DNA of 64,000 nt. It comes from Balanoglossus misakiensis. Taxonomy: Eukaryota; Hemichordata. The translations under genes were made by a program, and so were the position numbers. Positions 11,750 through 23,478 of the stretch are shown here, piece by piece. The stretch lies in assembly GCA_040954595.2 (NCBI GenBank), contig CM082579.2, positions 15,314,001 through 15,378,000 of the forward strand, written 5' to 3'. Below the pieces are notes generated by a model. That model did not search any database and was not told the DNA's origin. It worked only from the letters and a program-made list of their open reading frames with translations. How positions within the stretch are numbered: position 1 is the stretch's first letter; each line of letters starts with the position of its first letter.

Positions 11750-12479
11750 AAAAATGAAAAAAAATCCATGAGGTCTCAAAATGAATACACACCAATTTCT
11801 AAAGCAATTTGACCAATTTCCACCAATTTCACATTGGTCCCAGTGGTAGATAGACATATACGAAATGGGAACCAAAGAATAAAACACATTTCAAAGATTT
11901 AACACATCTTTTTCCTCAAGAGTGTTTTTCAAATCTTCTCCACATCCTTCAAAATCGCCACCATAAAGCCATATTACTTGTAGTGCTTATGTTTGTCATA
12001 TCTAGGTGATGCATACCACTATAGATGTGTACCCTTTGTATAGAGGCAGATTAAACAGGTGTGGTACCTGTTAAATATCTGACTTCTTTAAATTACAGCC
12101 ACAATCGTCAGTCAACAAGATGTTCATGTAGATGTATACCTAGCAGTAAGCTTATTTAGATTGACAAATCTTAGATGAAAATAATGAAAAAGTGGCACAA
12201 CCCTTAGGGCTTTAACTAGCAGCTTTATGCCAGATGAGTTCGAGTCTAACGATGTAATGTTGACATTAAGGTTTCATTGAAATAACTTGGGAACCTCTCT
12301 ACTATTTGAAGCACCAAAGCTGTGAAAAACTTCCTTCTTTCCCTGAGTTTTTTATGAATATGTTCTAATCTGGGACAACAATTTGTTGCCAAGTGTCTTG
12401 ACCCCTTTACCAAATGTCAGGGACCGGATTTTTTTCAGCAAAATTTCAAGTAACCTTGGCTGATTTTTTACCTACTTTC

Positions 12480-13740
12480 ACATATTGGGTAGCATGAAAC
12501 AAAGTATGGCTTCCAGAAGGGTTATAGATACAGTGTTTTGTAATAACAAGAATTAACATGAAACTATAATTTCATGGTTAATTTAGGACCGCCTTAATCT
12601 ATGGTAATGTCATTAAATATTTGCATATCTAATTGTAGGCTATCCAGTGGAGGGAGAAACCTAAACATGGACAACATTGGGGTCAAAATTGTTTGACAGA
12701 ACTTTGGGTGACTTTGGGTAAACCTTGACCAACATTACTATATCTTGGCATCCAGAGCAGATGCAACCTTGACACTTGGAGTGATGGAAATGCATAATGG
12801 AGTATTATGTCTCAGCTAGTCACAGTGCTTTTGCTGTGTTTTATGTCTTTTATTCAGCCAAATTAGATGTTTTTTATTACACATTGGCTGTGTTTGCCAG
12901 TACTTTTTAGCTGGTCACACTGCCTTAAGACAATGTATTCTCAAAATACCATGCAATCATTATGAAGCATATACAGCAGACAAAGTTATGGTATGACTGA
13001 ACTTGCCCTTCTTTGTGACTAAAGCATGACCGGCCTGTCTTAGGTGGCCCCTACCTAGGGGCTTTACCCGTCATTGGCTCACAGTCTGAGAAATCAGCTC
13101 TGCAGGGAAGTTAACGATGTAACCCACCATTAAAGCTTGGATTTCCGCTTTTTGTATCTGATGCCTGGCTGAGGCCTTCTTAGGATCTACCCAACGCTGA
13201 GTAGGCTATCCCGTCATTGGCACACAGTCTCAGGGAGGGAGTCCAAAGTTCAGTATACCAGCAAAGCCTTTATATTGTCCATTCTTTTTAAGAGAAGGCT
13301 GGCTGCTGTAGAAAAATGTTGATCTCAAATGTATCATGTCCAAAAAAAGGCAGACTTCCAGCCCTATTGGTTAGGCTGGCATTAGGTATGTACATAATTA
13401 ATGAGGCAAGACATAATATTCCATTACATAGTTCCATAACTCCAAGTGTCAAGGATGTATCTGTGCCGGATGCCAAGATATAGGAATGTAGGTCAAAGTT
13501 TACCCAAGATCACCCAAAAGTTTGTCAAAAGATTTTGACCCCAGAGTTGTCCATGTCCAGGTTACCACATCCACTAGAATAAGATATGCACATATTTAAT
13601 GAGGTTACCATAGCTCAAGGGGGTCTTTAATTAACCATCAACATTTAGTTTCATATTAATGCATGTTAATATAATACACTGTATCTATAACCCTACTGGT
13701 AAGCCTAGAATTAGGTACATGCGAAAGTTTTTGACAAGAT
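12480..13740. repeat. nested foldback element in the left arm
   Basis: Bases 12480-12840 are the reverse complement of about 13410-13740. For example, CTTGACACTTGGAGTGATGG near 12770 pairs with its complement near 13440. A unique centre (12840-13410) separates the two halves. The same structure recurs at 28560-29790 in the other arm, so it predates or accompanied formation of the large palindrome. The centre holds two partial repeats of CGTCATTGGC(T/A)CACAGTCT. No coding frame is supported. Confidence 0.7.
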
Positions 13741-16700
13741 AGATAAGTTGTAAAATATGTACATGAACCTGACAATTGACTTAAAATAACATAAGGCAGA
13801 CTTGATACTTATCGGAGATAGATACTAATAACAACAGTGATGTTAATTACACCGGGAATGTTTGTCTTATTATAGCTACATGTAAAAGACTGCTTGAGGT
13901 AATGTAATTAAAGTGACCACTTGCGATTCACCTTCAAAGTGCTATGCAAGTCTACGGTACATTGTTTTTCCAATGATTGGACAAAGGATATTCATAATGT
14001 GTAATTAAGGCTGGATAGCATTTTCAATGTAATAAGCCCTGCCTTCACTATAATCTTACGCCAAATCAACATTGTTCAATTTATGTTAATAATTTCACTA
14101 AGGGATACTTGTTACATCAAATTTCCCAGCAAGGGGTGTCAGATTATTGGGCAAGTGGCATGCATGACACTAGACGATACTTTTGGAAGCAAAGCGGACA
14201 GAACACGGCTGGATATAGACTAGGTAATTCTGAATGTGACCATGAACTGTACCACAGACTCTGTATTGTATGTTTCTGAAGAATCCCATTTAACCCAGAC
14301 ATCAACATACTTCAACCTTGTAAGAAGTAGAACATACATGATTTACTAGTAAATATTTGCTAGCTTATTACACACTTTGGATTACACAAAAATAGGTGTG
14401 TACACCGCTGTGACATTGCCAAGCAGATATGACCTACCAGGTAACCTAATACAATTTCACAGGAATCGGAGTATTTTCAGTGAAAACAACATTTCTTCAA
14501 CAATGACAAAAACTGCCTCAACCACAAAAATTCAGATATCAACAAATCCAACAATATCTCACTTCAATCACCACAAGGAACATGCCTACCAAAATTGAAA
14601 GCAATTTGACATGCGGTTTCAAAGAATACAAATTGCAAAAATTGCCTCAAGACCACAAATATGCAAATTTCACCAAAATGATATACAACATTACTTGGGT
14701 TACCTCATGGAACAAGCAAACCAAAATTTAAATGCAACCTGACCTGACATGGAGTTTCAGAGAAAATGATTTTTGACCGAAAATGACAAAATTATATTTC
14801 CCAAAAATTACAAATTTTGCCACAATTTAAACAATACTAACAAAGATTACCTATAGGAAATAGCATACTAAATTCTAGATACAATTCACGATATTAGCTG
14901 AAAGTATATCAGGCGTGACATAAGCTACATGCATACAAATGTTCAAAGCAATCTGACCAGTTGTTGAGTTTCTGAGTTTTGATCAATTTCACATTGCTCC
15001 AGGTAATTAGCATATTTCATTTGAACAGGCGTGCCTGCATCTAAAAACCCAATATCAAGACTTACCACACAGACTCTGTATTGTATGTTTCTGGAGTAAT
15101 CAAATAAAACCAATCATGAAAATACTTCAACCTTCTTAATATGAACAAAATCCTATTTACAGGCTGGCCTACATCTACACACCAAATATCAAGGGGATAC
15201 GCGAAGGGGTTTTCAAGTTTTTGATGTGGACAGACATACATACATCCATACATACTACATACACACATACAGAGGCAACTGACTGGTCAGAAGGCATGAG
15301 CAAAAATGCAGGAAATCAATGTTGTGACACTGGTAGTAGGCCTTAATGTATACAATATCAAGACAGTTTATTTAACATGAAGTTTGATATGTTCATAATC
15401 ATTCAGAGCTAAGCATATTTTGAAATTGTAAAATTAATATCAATCACATGAAAACTGACAGCATGCTTTCATTTGGGAATTTAGGTATTGTAATTAACAC
15501 TAACAGTCATGAAACTATTGAATCGTCAATAAAATCATACAGTAGAAATTAATGGGTTTTCTATTTATATGCGATGTGAAAATGCAACTTGTGGTCCTTC
15601 GGCCAGTAAGAGGCATCAGATAATATTGTAAGACCCAGTTGCCCAATTGATTAGACCTACATGTATGCGCTGTGTGAAGCGCAAGTTATGGCAACTGAAT
15701 TCACAGGACACTGAAGAAGGTGGAATCACTCAAGGTACATATGTATACATGTAGGCTAACAATCACAACACAGAGAATAGTTCTCCATATTCATTTTTAA
15801 TACGATAAGATTCACTGAATTGGCGCATCCATGGGCAGGCAAGGTTAGTTCCAACTCAGTTTGCAAATCAGGCCCATGTATCTTGTTCCCTGAGACTGTC
15901 TGCTTCTAATAATAGCTGTAAGAACATAATCGTTGACCGAATGGTTGGTTCAATTTTGCGACATTTTATGATTTCAAGCTGTGCAATATTTGCAACTCAG
16001 TTTCAACTTTGGTTGGAGGGATGATGATGAAGCAATTTCACTGACAAAATAGCACTACTAACTGACGTCAATATTTGTTCAAAGTTAAATGCATTGCCAT
16101 CAGAAAAATGTATACGAAAAGTTTCGTATGTGAATAATAACACTTTTTCGCATAACTGCAAACCCTGTCACAGTTGTGAAATTCTAAGAAAATTCATTCA
16201 TTAGGTAGAATTCGTGCTTTATGAATTCTTAAACAAACTTAGTCATGAAACCTAAATGGTTACCTTACACATGTGGAGGCTCGACTTCTGTGATATGATA
16301 GTCTTTAATTAATGTGTATGTGATTCCATACAAATCCATATGATTACCTGAACATACAAAATAAATTAAAAATAAATACATAAATTAAAAATAAATAAGT
16401 ATCTCATACATATGCATACGTGCTTGTGAGAAGTATATCATATATCTAAATAAACCTGTCATTTATTGACCTCATTTTCCCAGTAAACCAAAGGACTAAA
16501 TTGCACTTTAATATTACAGCTTCATTTCAATGCAACAGGTACACTACATCATAAGGGAACAAATATGCCAGCTCAACATTTATATAAACAGTGTCAAAAT
16601 ATAAGTGGCTACAAAAGCTTGTGTCCCTTCAATCCATTCTCCCACTCAGGTCAAACGTGTTACATATTAAAATTGCAATGTGCATAATATACAATTAGTC

Positions 16701-16995
16701 TTTTGTAAATTCAGACTGAGAAAATATGACTGATAAACATTATCTGGCACATGTTGGTGAATGGCTGGCGTTGATGTTGTGGGTTGAAATCCGAACTATG
16801 ATTATCGCGGGTACAAATCACATTTATTTTCTCAGAGACAACACGTTTGCAACTTCGGGACAGAAAGGTGAAAACGAACGTCATTAGTTCTTGGGAAAAA
16901 ACTCTGAAATCAATTTCGGTGAGGTCAAATGTGTTCCAAAGGCAAACCGTTTCTGGTAAACAAATCAATGGCAAATAGTTACTTCGGCGACTTAC

Positions 16996-17187
16996 CAATC
17001 AATCAACATGGCTGCCAAATCGTTGGATATCCCGGTTTCATCTCGCGATCATTCTATCTTCCGATATGGCGTTGCTTGGTTAAATTCGTCTCTTCTTTGC
17101 CGACATAGTCGGGCGACAGCGGTCCAGAAGCATATACAGCGACGCCATCTTGTTTACAATGTGAAGTATCAACTGCGCATGCTCAAT
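16996..17187 (-). promoter_or_regulatory. mirrored candidate 5' exon at the inner end of the left arm
   Basis: On the minus strand there is AACAAGATGGCGTCG, a YY1-type AAGATGGCG site (17143-17151), then a 22-codon frame beginning MASLYMLLDRCR and ending at a stop, and about 190 bases in, GATTG followed by a strong donor GTAAGT (16990-16995). The plus strand of the right arm has the same layout. It may be the first exon or promoter of a gene, or a repeat that mimics one. No downstream coding exon was recognised. Confidence 0.3.
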
Positions 17188-17659
17188 GGTTGTTGATTGG
17201 AAAGTGGGCAGAGCCTGCAAGATCCAGGGTTCGCTTGACCGGCCAAACGCGGTTATTCTCCCTGGACCAAATCATTTAAGCGTCAGGCGTAATACATCAC
17301 ATAATTGACTGGAAAACTAAACAGTCTTCCACCTATATATCAACACAGTTTATTAAACCAGCACCCGCGCAAATATTTACAAGTATATGATTAAAATTGA
17401 TCAAATCATTAATCGCACGGTTACAGCTGTCATAGTTTCTAATAATATTATTCACTGGTAGCGCTGACATACCATGTTGAAACTTGTCGCGGAAAACAAG
17501 ATAATTGATCTTACGGTGTCATTTGTTTTTAAAAAGTGCTTAATAACTATTGATCCCATTGATATATTTTTCCATATTTATATATTTTTCGCAAAGTTTG
17601 ACTGCTTGGGCTACTAATAGCATGGTAATCACAATGGATTTACCACCTCCCAGCTGCGT

Positions 17660-17667
17660 TATAAAAG
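17660..17667 (+). promoter_or_regulatory. TATA box
   Basis: TATAAAAG lies 59 bases before the ATG at 17719. A start about 30 bases downstream would give a short leader of roughly 30 bases. The position just before a signal-peptide exon supports it. Confidence 0.6.
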
Positions 17668-17718
17668 AATGCCTATTCTGTGGACACTAGCCTCATCGAA
17701 GACCGAACGTGTTCATCG

Positions 17719-17817
17719 ATGTTTCCATTCATGACGAACTCCAATGCAGGCGTCGCAGTCATTCTGGCTTTCACGCTGTGGGCACCTCTGGTGACAGCAA
17801 TTCCCAACAAGTTGCGG
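17719..17817 (+). CDS. exon 1: signal peptide
   Basis: This exon has 33 codons starting MFPFMTNSNAG, then a hydrophobic core and a likely cleavage after VTA. It ends TTGCGG followed by a consensus donor GTAAGT (17818-17823), phase 0. The ATG was chosen because it follows the TATA box at a normal distance and opens directly into the signal sequence. Confidence 0.6.
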
Positions 17818-19883
17818 GTAAGTAATCACACAACCTATATGAGTGAAAGTTTCTTGTCATTTTCGCAACGTCAAGGTTGATATTCTCTTCTTGGATCCAA
17901 AATGTGTGACACAACAAATGAATCTGCGTGGCAGGGTCGGCTGTGTCTTTTGCTTCGAGGCATAGTCGTCAGACACACATCCCTAACACGCGAAGCCAGC
18001 TTATCCTTTGATCAAATGGCAGCGCTATTCTAAATATTTTACAGCATGCCCTAAAGGACAAACACGTGCCGCTGGAAGAGGCCAAAACTCAGCAGAGACG
18101 GCAAGATGTTAACGGAGGTGAGCCCCAACAATAAATTAATATTGTTCCTTTTATTTAGAAAACGCCGCATAATTAGCCAACCAATCATGGTTATGAGAAA
18201 CCTCCAAAATACAATGTATCGATATTTACTGCATCTGTTCATACTTCGCCCGCGCTTTAAAAACCCTATAGCTGCTAAAATTGGCATATTTTTTTCCAGA
18301 GTAAAATACTTCATATGTATATTCCCTATTCCCTAAAATCTTCACCCGTGACCATTAAGCCATATTACTTGCATTTGCATTGGTTTGTCATCACTTGGCG
18401 TCGCATTTCACGTTAGCTGCTTAGCTGCTATTGTTTGTATGAAGGCTGATTAAATCGGTGAGGCACCGTTTTAATACATAGCATGTTCCAATTGCAACAT
18501 GCAGTCACAATCGGGCATCGATAAGATGTTTATGTATACCTATCAGTAAGCTTATTTTGATGAACCAATTTAAGTTGGAAAATAAAATCATGAAAATAAT
18601 GCAAAAAGTGGCAGCTTTGGAGGCTTTAAACTACAGTTCTCCCAAATTGTCTTGACTAAATGACATACATGTGGTCAAAAGTTCTGACTGCAGAAGAGGT
18701 TGCAGCTGTGGCGGGGGACTGTTCAATTGGAGGAAATATATTTACATGGAATACAGACAATATTGAAATGGCAGCAGAAATAGTTCCTACTGAAAAGAAT
18801 GCTATCTGCAGTGAGTATCACAACTTTAAAATGAAAGATTTTGCAAATTTAAAAAAAATATTGAGTGTTTTGACATGCGTCAGTGGTCAGTAACACACAA
18901 GCTGCATGATAAGAGGGTCACGAGAAATTGTAAGCCGCAATGTATAATGGATTAACTCCATGACCTATGCGACCTACGAACTGTGACGTACAGAATTTAT
19001 TTCTACGTGTAATGCGGTCTGCGGCAGTGCGCCACAGACCGCATTGCGAGAGCAGTGAGAATTCACCACAATGCAAACTTTCTGAACGTAGGTTGATCTT
19101 CGAATGAAATATTACCTTGTCACCAGTTTTCCACATGGCTACACTGTAAAATTGGGTGACGTGTTCGTTCACAAGTGGAATAATTGTGAGTAGTAAAGCA
19201 CGCGAAGTTAAGCAACGAGCACGTTTTGAAATGCGCGCAGATGATCCCAGTTTAGCAAATTCAGGCCATTGCGTGCATGCAAAAAAAATAATACTGTACC
19301 GGGGGTGAGCCTACTTTCTTTCCATACAGATACACGTATATGTTGGTTAAGGTATGTGACAAACAGTTTTCATGTAACAGCCAGTGATGCTGACCATAAA
19401 ACCAGCGCAGCTGATGCTTTCATCTACAATTTGCAACATGGACGTTTGTGTCTCTGCATGTGTCGTGCATGTTACTGCTGAACAAAAAAGATATGCGGGC
19501 ACCACAGGCTGGTGAAAGCGGTGCTCACGTGCTCTGCAAGCTGATGTTGTCACTAAATTGGCAAAGTATTGTACACATGGAGGAGTTTCTTGAGCTGTCT
19601 GCTGTATAAATGTCGGTTGTGAGTACATTATTTTTTATTTTATTTTAATAATTTTCAAAGCCCCTATGATTGAAGCATATTATTACGACTCATCCGTTCA
19701 TCATTCATTCATTCATTCATTCATTCATTCATTCATTCATTCATCCATTCAGTCAGTCACTGTACCAATTGAAGACGCCCTTGTATAGGAGGATTTAGCT
19801 ATGTACTGACTGTCTTTTCATTTTTTCTTCATCCTATAGAATCTACCGACCTGGTCGCTGTCAATAACAATTCAACTCCTTAA
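17719..19883 (+). CDS. small secreted protein gene in the palindrome spacer (with introns)
   Basis: Exons are proposed at 17719-17817, 18045-18117 and 19840-19883, with an optional damaged exon at 18637-18810. Intron phases agree throughout: 0 after exon 1 and 1 after exon 2, and the last exon opens in phase 1. The product starts with a hydrophobic signal peptide (VAVILAFTLWAPLVTA), so it should enter the secretory pathway. The mature part is short and hydrophilic, with a dibasic RR in exon 2 and an Asn-rich tail ending NNNSTP. Skipping the damaged exon gives about 71 residues without cysteine. I do not recognise the family. The gene could be a peptide precursor or the remains of a pentraxin/LamG-type secreted protein whose middle was replaced by a repeat. 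Confidence 0.5.
18045..18117 (+). CDS. exon 2 of the secreted protein gene
   Basis: It is preceded by ATTTTACAG and followed by GTGAGC. The 73 bases stay open in the frame set by exon 1 and give HALKDKHVPLEEAKTQQRRQ followed by DVNG. It ends in phase 1. Confidence 0.5.
18340..18636 (+). repeat. third copy of an arm repeat, inside the spacer
   Basis: The segment matches 11945-12250 in the same orientation (shared AAGCCATATTACTTG, TATACCTA(T/G)CAGTAAGCTTATTT, AATGAAAAAGTGG-type pieces) and 30020-30260 inverted. It stops exactly where the LamG-like exon begins, and its last bases CTACAG supply that exon's acceptor. Confidence 0.65.
18637..18810 (+). pseudogene. damaged LamG/pentraxin-like exon
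   Basis: The 174 bases are bounded by CTACAG and donor GTGAGT and keep phase 1 to phase 1, fitting exons 2 and 4. From 18660 the frame reads MWSKVLTAEEVAAVAGDC, then GGNIFTW and a final Cys. This matches the end of LamG/pentraxin folds (a D-x-V-x-(I/M)-(Y/W)-x-(R/K)-x-L-(S/T)-x-E-E-I pattern, then C...GN..W). An in-frame TAA at 18657-18659 blocks the exon. It lies where the family usually has a polar residue and could be a single-base change from a sense codon. The upstream two thirds of the domain are absent and a dispersed repeat occupies their place. Confidence 0.5.
19699..19750. repeat. (ATTC)n microsatellite
   Basis: A dozen tandem ATTC units lie in the last intron of the spacer gene. 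Confidence 0.95.
19840..19883 (+). CDS. last exon of the secreted protein gene
   Basis: A strong pyrimidine tract and acceptor (CATCCTATAG) precede 19840. In phase 1 the exon gives STDLVAVNNNSTP and stops at TAA 19881-19883. Either exon 2 or the damaged LamG exon can be joined to it without a frame change. Confidence 0.5.
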
Positions 19884-20141
19884 ACATCCTGTGTGTGTGA
19901 AGTCTATGAACACTGGCCATGCATTTCAATTCAAGGACAAAATGAATGCGCAATATTTCGTTTTATCGAGAGTAATGTGCAGTGATTAAATTTGCTAGGG
20001 CTCTCTTAGCAGATTTGGAGTTAGTCATTTTGGTAGAAACTTTTCGAGATGGGAAATCTTTGGTCATCTAACCAAGTTATTTGTATTTTTGTTATATAAG
20101 ACAGAGTCATTTCTATATCATAGATGCAAGTTTAATTTATA

Positions 20142-20219
20142 ACATGAATTTGAATAAAATATTTTTTTTTAAATATCACCACATGAATTTGAATAAAATA
20201 TTTTTTTTTAAATATCACC
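20142..20219. repeat. 39-bp tandem duplication
   Basis: Two adjacent, nearly perfect 39-bp copies start ACATGAATTTGAATAAAAT and contain a T9-10 tract. Confidence 0.9.
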
Positions 20220-20911
20220 AGATTGAAATCTTTGGAAGTTTGCACTTAGAGGGATGGCATGGCAGTTTTCCACTGTTCATATTACAAAGAATTTGGCGTC
20301 ACGTGTAGATTTCATGAGTGTTCGAGTTTTGCTCTTCCCAGCCTCGTACCCACAATCCTCTGATACTTACACTTACGTCAGTTCTATAGCCGCTGACCCA
20401 CTAGATTCTCCTTATGAATTGCCCAAATTATTTTTTGGTATAGTTTTGATAGTTAGTGCACGGAAACTTTTGATCGATTCACGAAATTCAAAATATGTTA
20501 CATCACAAACCTCATAAAATGGAGGCTAGAGTAGCCTGTTTGTTTTCAGGTAATTTTACAATTACCTCAATTACCTTTTTTCGAGGGAGGGGGTTAAGAA
20601 AACATACAGATTGAAATAACAAGGAAGTGGTATATCAAACCGAAACCTTATCTCAATCGTGATTCTAAAGTGTTTCCATGTCATGTGACATCCACAAAAA
20701 TGTGGTATTATCTTGAAAAGAGTCCCGATTTCCCAAACTGGTTTTGCGAATGTACTTCACTTTGGAGCAATGCATGAGTACATTCGTAGAAAGATATTGC
20801 TCCACTATTTACTGACACTCCTCTTGTACTGCAAATATTACTGCATTCTGTCAGGGCAAGACAAAAGACACAGCAGAACTGCCAGAATTAAAACAGACAA
20901 CTGGCAATTTC

Positions 20912-20917
20912 AATAAA
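20912..20917 (+). other. candidate polyadenylation signal
   Basis: AATAAA lies about 1 kb after the stop at 19883 and could end a long 3' UTR. Another AATAAA-containing tract lies near 20153. Choice between them is not possible from sequence alone. Confidence 0.3.
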
Positions 20918-20919
20918 CA

Positions 20920-22230
20920 TGTAATAACAAATATATGTAACATTGAATGAGGTGTCCATACAGCTTGGTCATTTAAAGACCTCCAGTCATTGTGACAATG
21001 CATAAATATTTATGTACACCATGTTAAAAATTAGTTCAGGCATACCTTATACATGTATGTTTTTGACTGACCATATCCTCAGCACGCCCTTTTTTTCAAA
21101 AAGACTATCATTATTCTCTGCCAGGCAGAGAGTTGCCGCTTTCTTGTTAACAATAATATACTATTATAACATTGCATAGATTCCTGTTTGTTTCTGTCCA
21201 TATCTCACAAACTGTGGTGTGCATACTGTTGAAATGACCTCAAGAAGAAAATGCCAAATGGAAAAATATTTGACATACTAACCTGTATGATAATGTTATA
21301 CGGTACAATATATTTAACGGTTCCAATCCAATATTGAGAACTAACAAAACAATTTGAGCAGAATTATTTAAAATTAATTGCAGTTCCGTTTCACCGCATT
21401 TCATAGGATGCTGGCTAAAATTCATACTATGGTGGATTACCTGTTATGCATTTCTTTCCCTATTTCGTCTGGCAGATTTGAGTTTGACAAGCTGTCATTT
21501 TCCTTTCAGCTCCGCAAAATTGATGGATTTACTTTGACAGCACACAGACTGTCCATTTGTCATCGGAGATACAAGCAGCATCAGGTGCTGAACAGCTTGC
21601 AGCAGTGTTGGAAAAGAGTACACAACACTAACTTGCAAGAGTGCTTTGGCCCTTTCTTCACACTGTCCGAAACTTGTTGTGTTACATCATTGCTTAATGA
21701 ATAAGAAATACACAGGTATTTAGCGTTCTATTCAATACCTACAATAGATAAAAGGGTGTCGGTCTGTATGCGACAATCTTCAATGTTCTTATGAGCACAA
21801 GGCTTTATTCAGGGAACGTTTTACAGTAAGAATTATATGATATAAACTGAATAAGTTTGTTGTCTGTCAACTCTTCTGTCTTTGTCTTACCGATACGGTT
21901 CTAACCGCGAACACTGAGGCTTCTCTGCTCGTACACAGTATAAATCAATGGATGATAAAATGCGCCCTCTTTTGGTGAACTCTTCCTACCGCCCGACCTT
22001 CTACCTTACATTAAGGCATGTAGGGCGGTCAGGTAGATGGCAGTGTATTGCAAGCGTCTCTTGCATATTTTTTTCCGCCAGGAATGGCATACATTCGTTT
22101 TTGGCGACACCACAACTGCTGGAACTTCTCGAAAAATTGAGAGCCGGATTTCATAAATGCTCATGTTTTCCGAAGGGCTGAAAGAAGATCCAGAGTGGAA
22201 TATTTAAATTTGCCTGTGGCAGACATCATA
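20920..22230. other. spacer without a supported gene
   Basis: This is AT-rich sequence. An acceptor-like tract TTTTCCTTTCAG at about 21498-21509 precedes a short open stretch to 21704, but no protein family is recognised. A short inverted repeat around AGGTAGAAGGTCGGGCGG-like sequence lies at about 21990-22030. Confidence 0.4.
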
Positions 22231-22254
22231 GTGGCTGCCAGTTATTCTATTTCT

Positions 22255-22410
22255 TGTGCAAGAGATAGTATCTTGTTCCAGCGAGATGTTTTCTCGTGTG
22301 CACGAGAAACATGCTATCTCGTGCATATCTCGTGCGCACGAGAAAATTGCGAGCGCACTCGTGTTCACGAGAAAATATCACATGCACACGTAAGTCGTGC
22401 GCACGAGATA
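22255..22410. repeat. cluster of CTCGTGCGCACGAG palindromes
   Basis: Within 155 bases there are at least seven copies of CGTG(C/T)(G/A)CACGAG or close variants, each self-complementary, with CpG-rich cores in otherwise CpG-poor surroundings. This looks like a degenerate palindromic satellite. Confidence 0.75.
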
Positions 22411-22504
22411 AAAAAATGTGCCCTGTAGTCTTTCTTAGGACATGGTAGCGTGACGTCGCATTGTAATTAACGGACGATCTTGGAAATTCGGCTATTAATG
22501 GTGA

Positions 22505-22837
22505 ATGGACTTTCGCCTCCTTCGAACAACAACAGAGACTGACGTCGCAACAATGACAGAAAAAGTGAAGCAAATGGCCGACAAAACGAAGAGAATCGGA
22601 AAACGGGCAGGATCCTCGGCACAGACATCTGGGAATAATACCACCGCATCAAATAGAACGACGAGTAGTGCAGGACAAACCGCCACCAGTGACTATGACA
22701 ACAAGTCTGAAGGCGATGCTGGCGAACCCTTGCACAATACAACTACAGTCCTACAGAGAAATGCAGCCCAGCGCCACTCAAGATTTTCCATTCCTGGTCT
22801 GGCAGCAGCCAAAATATGTTGTTGTTTTTTCTCTTAG
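22505..22837 (+). CDS. hypothetical Ser/Thr-rich open frame
   Basis: 110 residues start MDFRLLRTTTETDVATMTEK, followed by a Lys-rich stretch and a long Thr/Ser/Asn-rich section ending near SIPGLAAAKICCCFFS. No domain is recognised. The composition is unlike translated AT-rich noise, but no splice context supports it. It could be a first exon, a transposon fragment or chance. Confidence 0.2.
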   Translation: MDFRLLRTTTETDVATMTEKVKQMADKTKRIGKRAGSSAQTSGNNTTASNRTTSSAGQTATSDYDNKSEGDAGEPLHNTTTVLQRNAAQRHSRFSIPGLAAAKICCCFFS

Positions 22838-23478
22838 AAGCGACCTCAGTCTGAGCTGCATGAGAATAAACTGTAGGTTGGGAATACAACAAAAAAACAC
22901 GCAGGCTGCGGTCAACACGTAGCTATTAGTTTCGGTTTTATGTTCGCTACAGCTCGGAAACCAAAATGTGGTACAACTTCAAGCTACATAAACTGGAAAG
23001 CATAGTACGTGCAGAGCAGACCATGGTGACGAAAGCAGGTATTCTAGGTCGTAAGATAAAAACACGGCGCTAGAAAAACAGTCATCAAAAGTTGCACGTG
23101 TTCCCCGGCCACAAATAATGTAATTGTTGGCGCACAGAAAGTCCAGTCGATAAACGTTTACGCTATAGAAACTCACTCTCTCAGCAAAAGTCTGACACCC
23201 TCGTCAATGACAAAACGCAAACCGAGCTGGGTATGATCAAGTCAAACATAGGGCCAATCCCCACTCTGTGTTTTATTATTTTCCACATACGATGGTTCTA
23301 AATAAAAATGTACCTATTTGAAATGCTTACCGATGTAAGATCATTGAAAGTTTTCAAACGTTGATGACAAATGTATAACTGATTTTTTACAAATGAATAA
23401 TCGCGCACTTGCATGTTATTTTCTCTATACCAGACACCGCGCGCGCGCCGTTGGCAAAAAAAAAAAACGCGGAAAATT

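Larger units (their letters stand above)
6025..17187. repeat. left arm of a giant imperfect palindrome
   Basis: Reading this arm forwards matches the reverse complement of 23479-33480 in order along its length. Examples: 6025-6170 with 33340-33480; 7250-7460 and 8280-8640 with 31200-31860; 9100-9405 with 30490-30770; 11760-12260 with 30020-30470; 12480-13740 with 28560-29790; 13740-14230 with 28010-28530; 15590-17187 with 23479-24850. By eye, identity ranges from roughly 80 percent to over 95 percent. The arm lacks a convincing gene; open frames are short and unrelated to known families. Two insertions specific to this arm (7460-8279, 9406-11749) explain most of its extra length. Confidence 0.88.

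Noticed and set aside
17008-17196. 62-codon plus-strand frame starting MAAKSLDIPV
   Set aside because: The homologous right-arm sequence has a stop after three codons and the splice-like signals are on the other strand.
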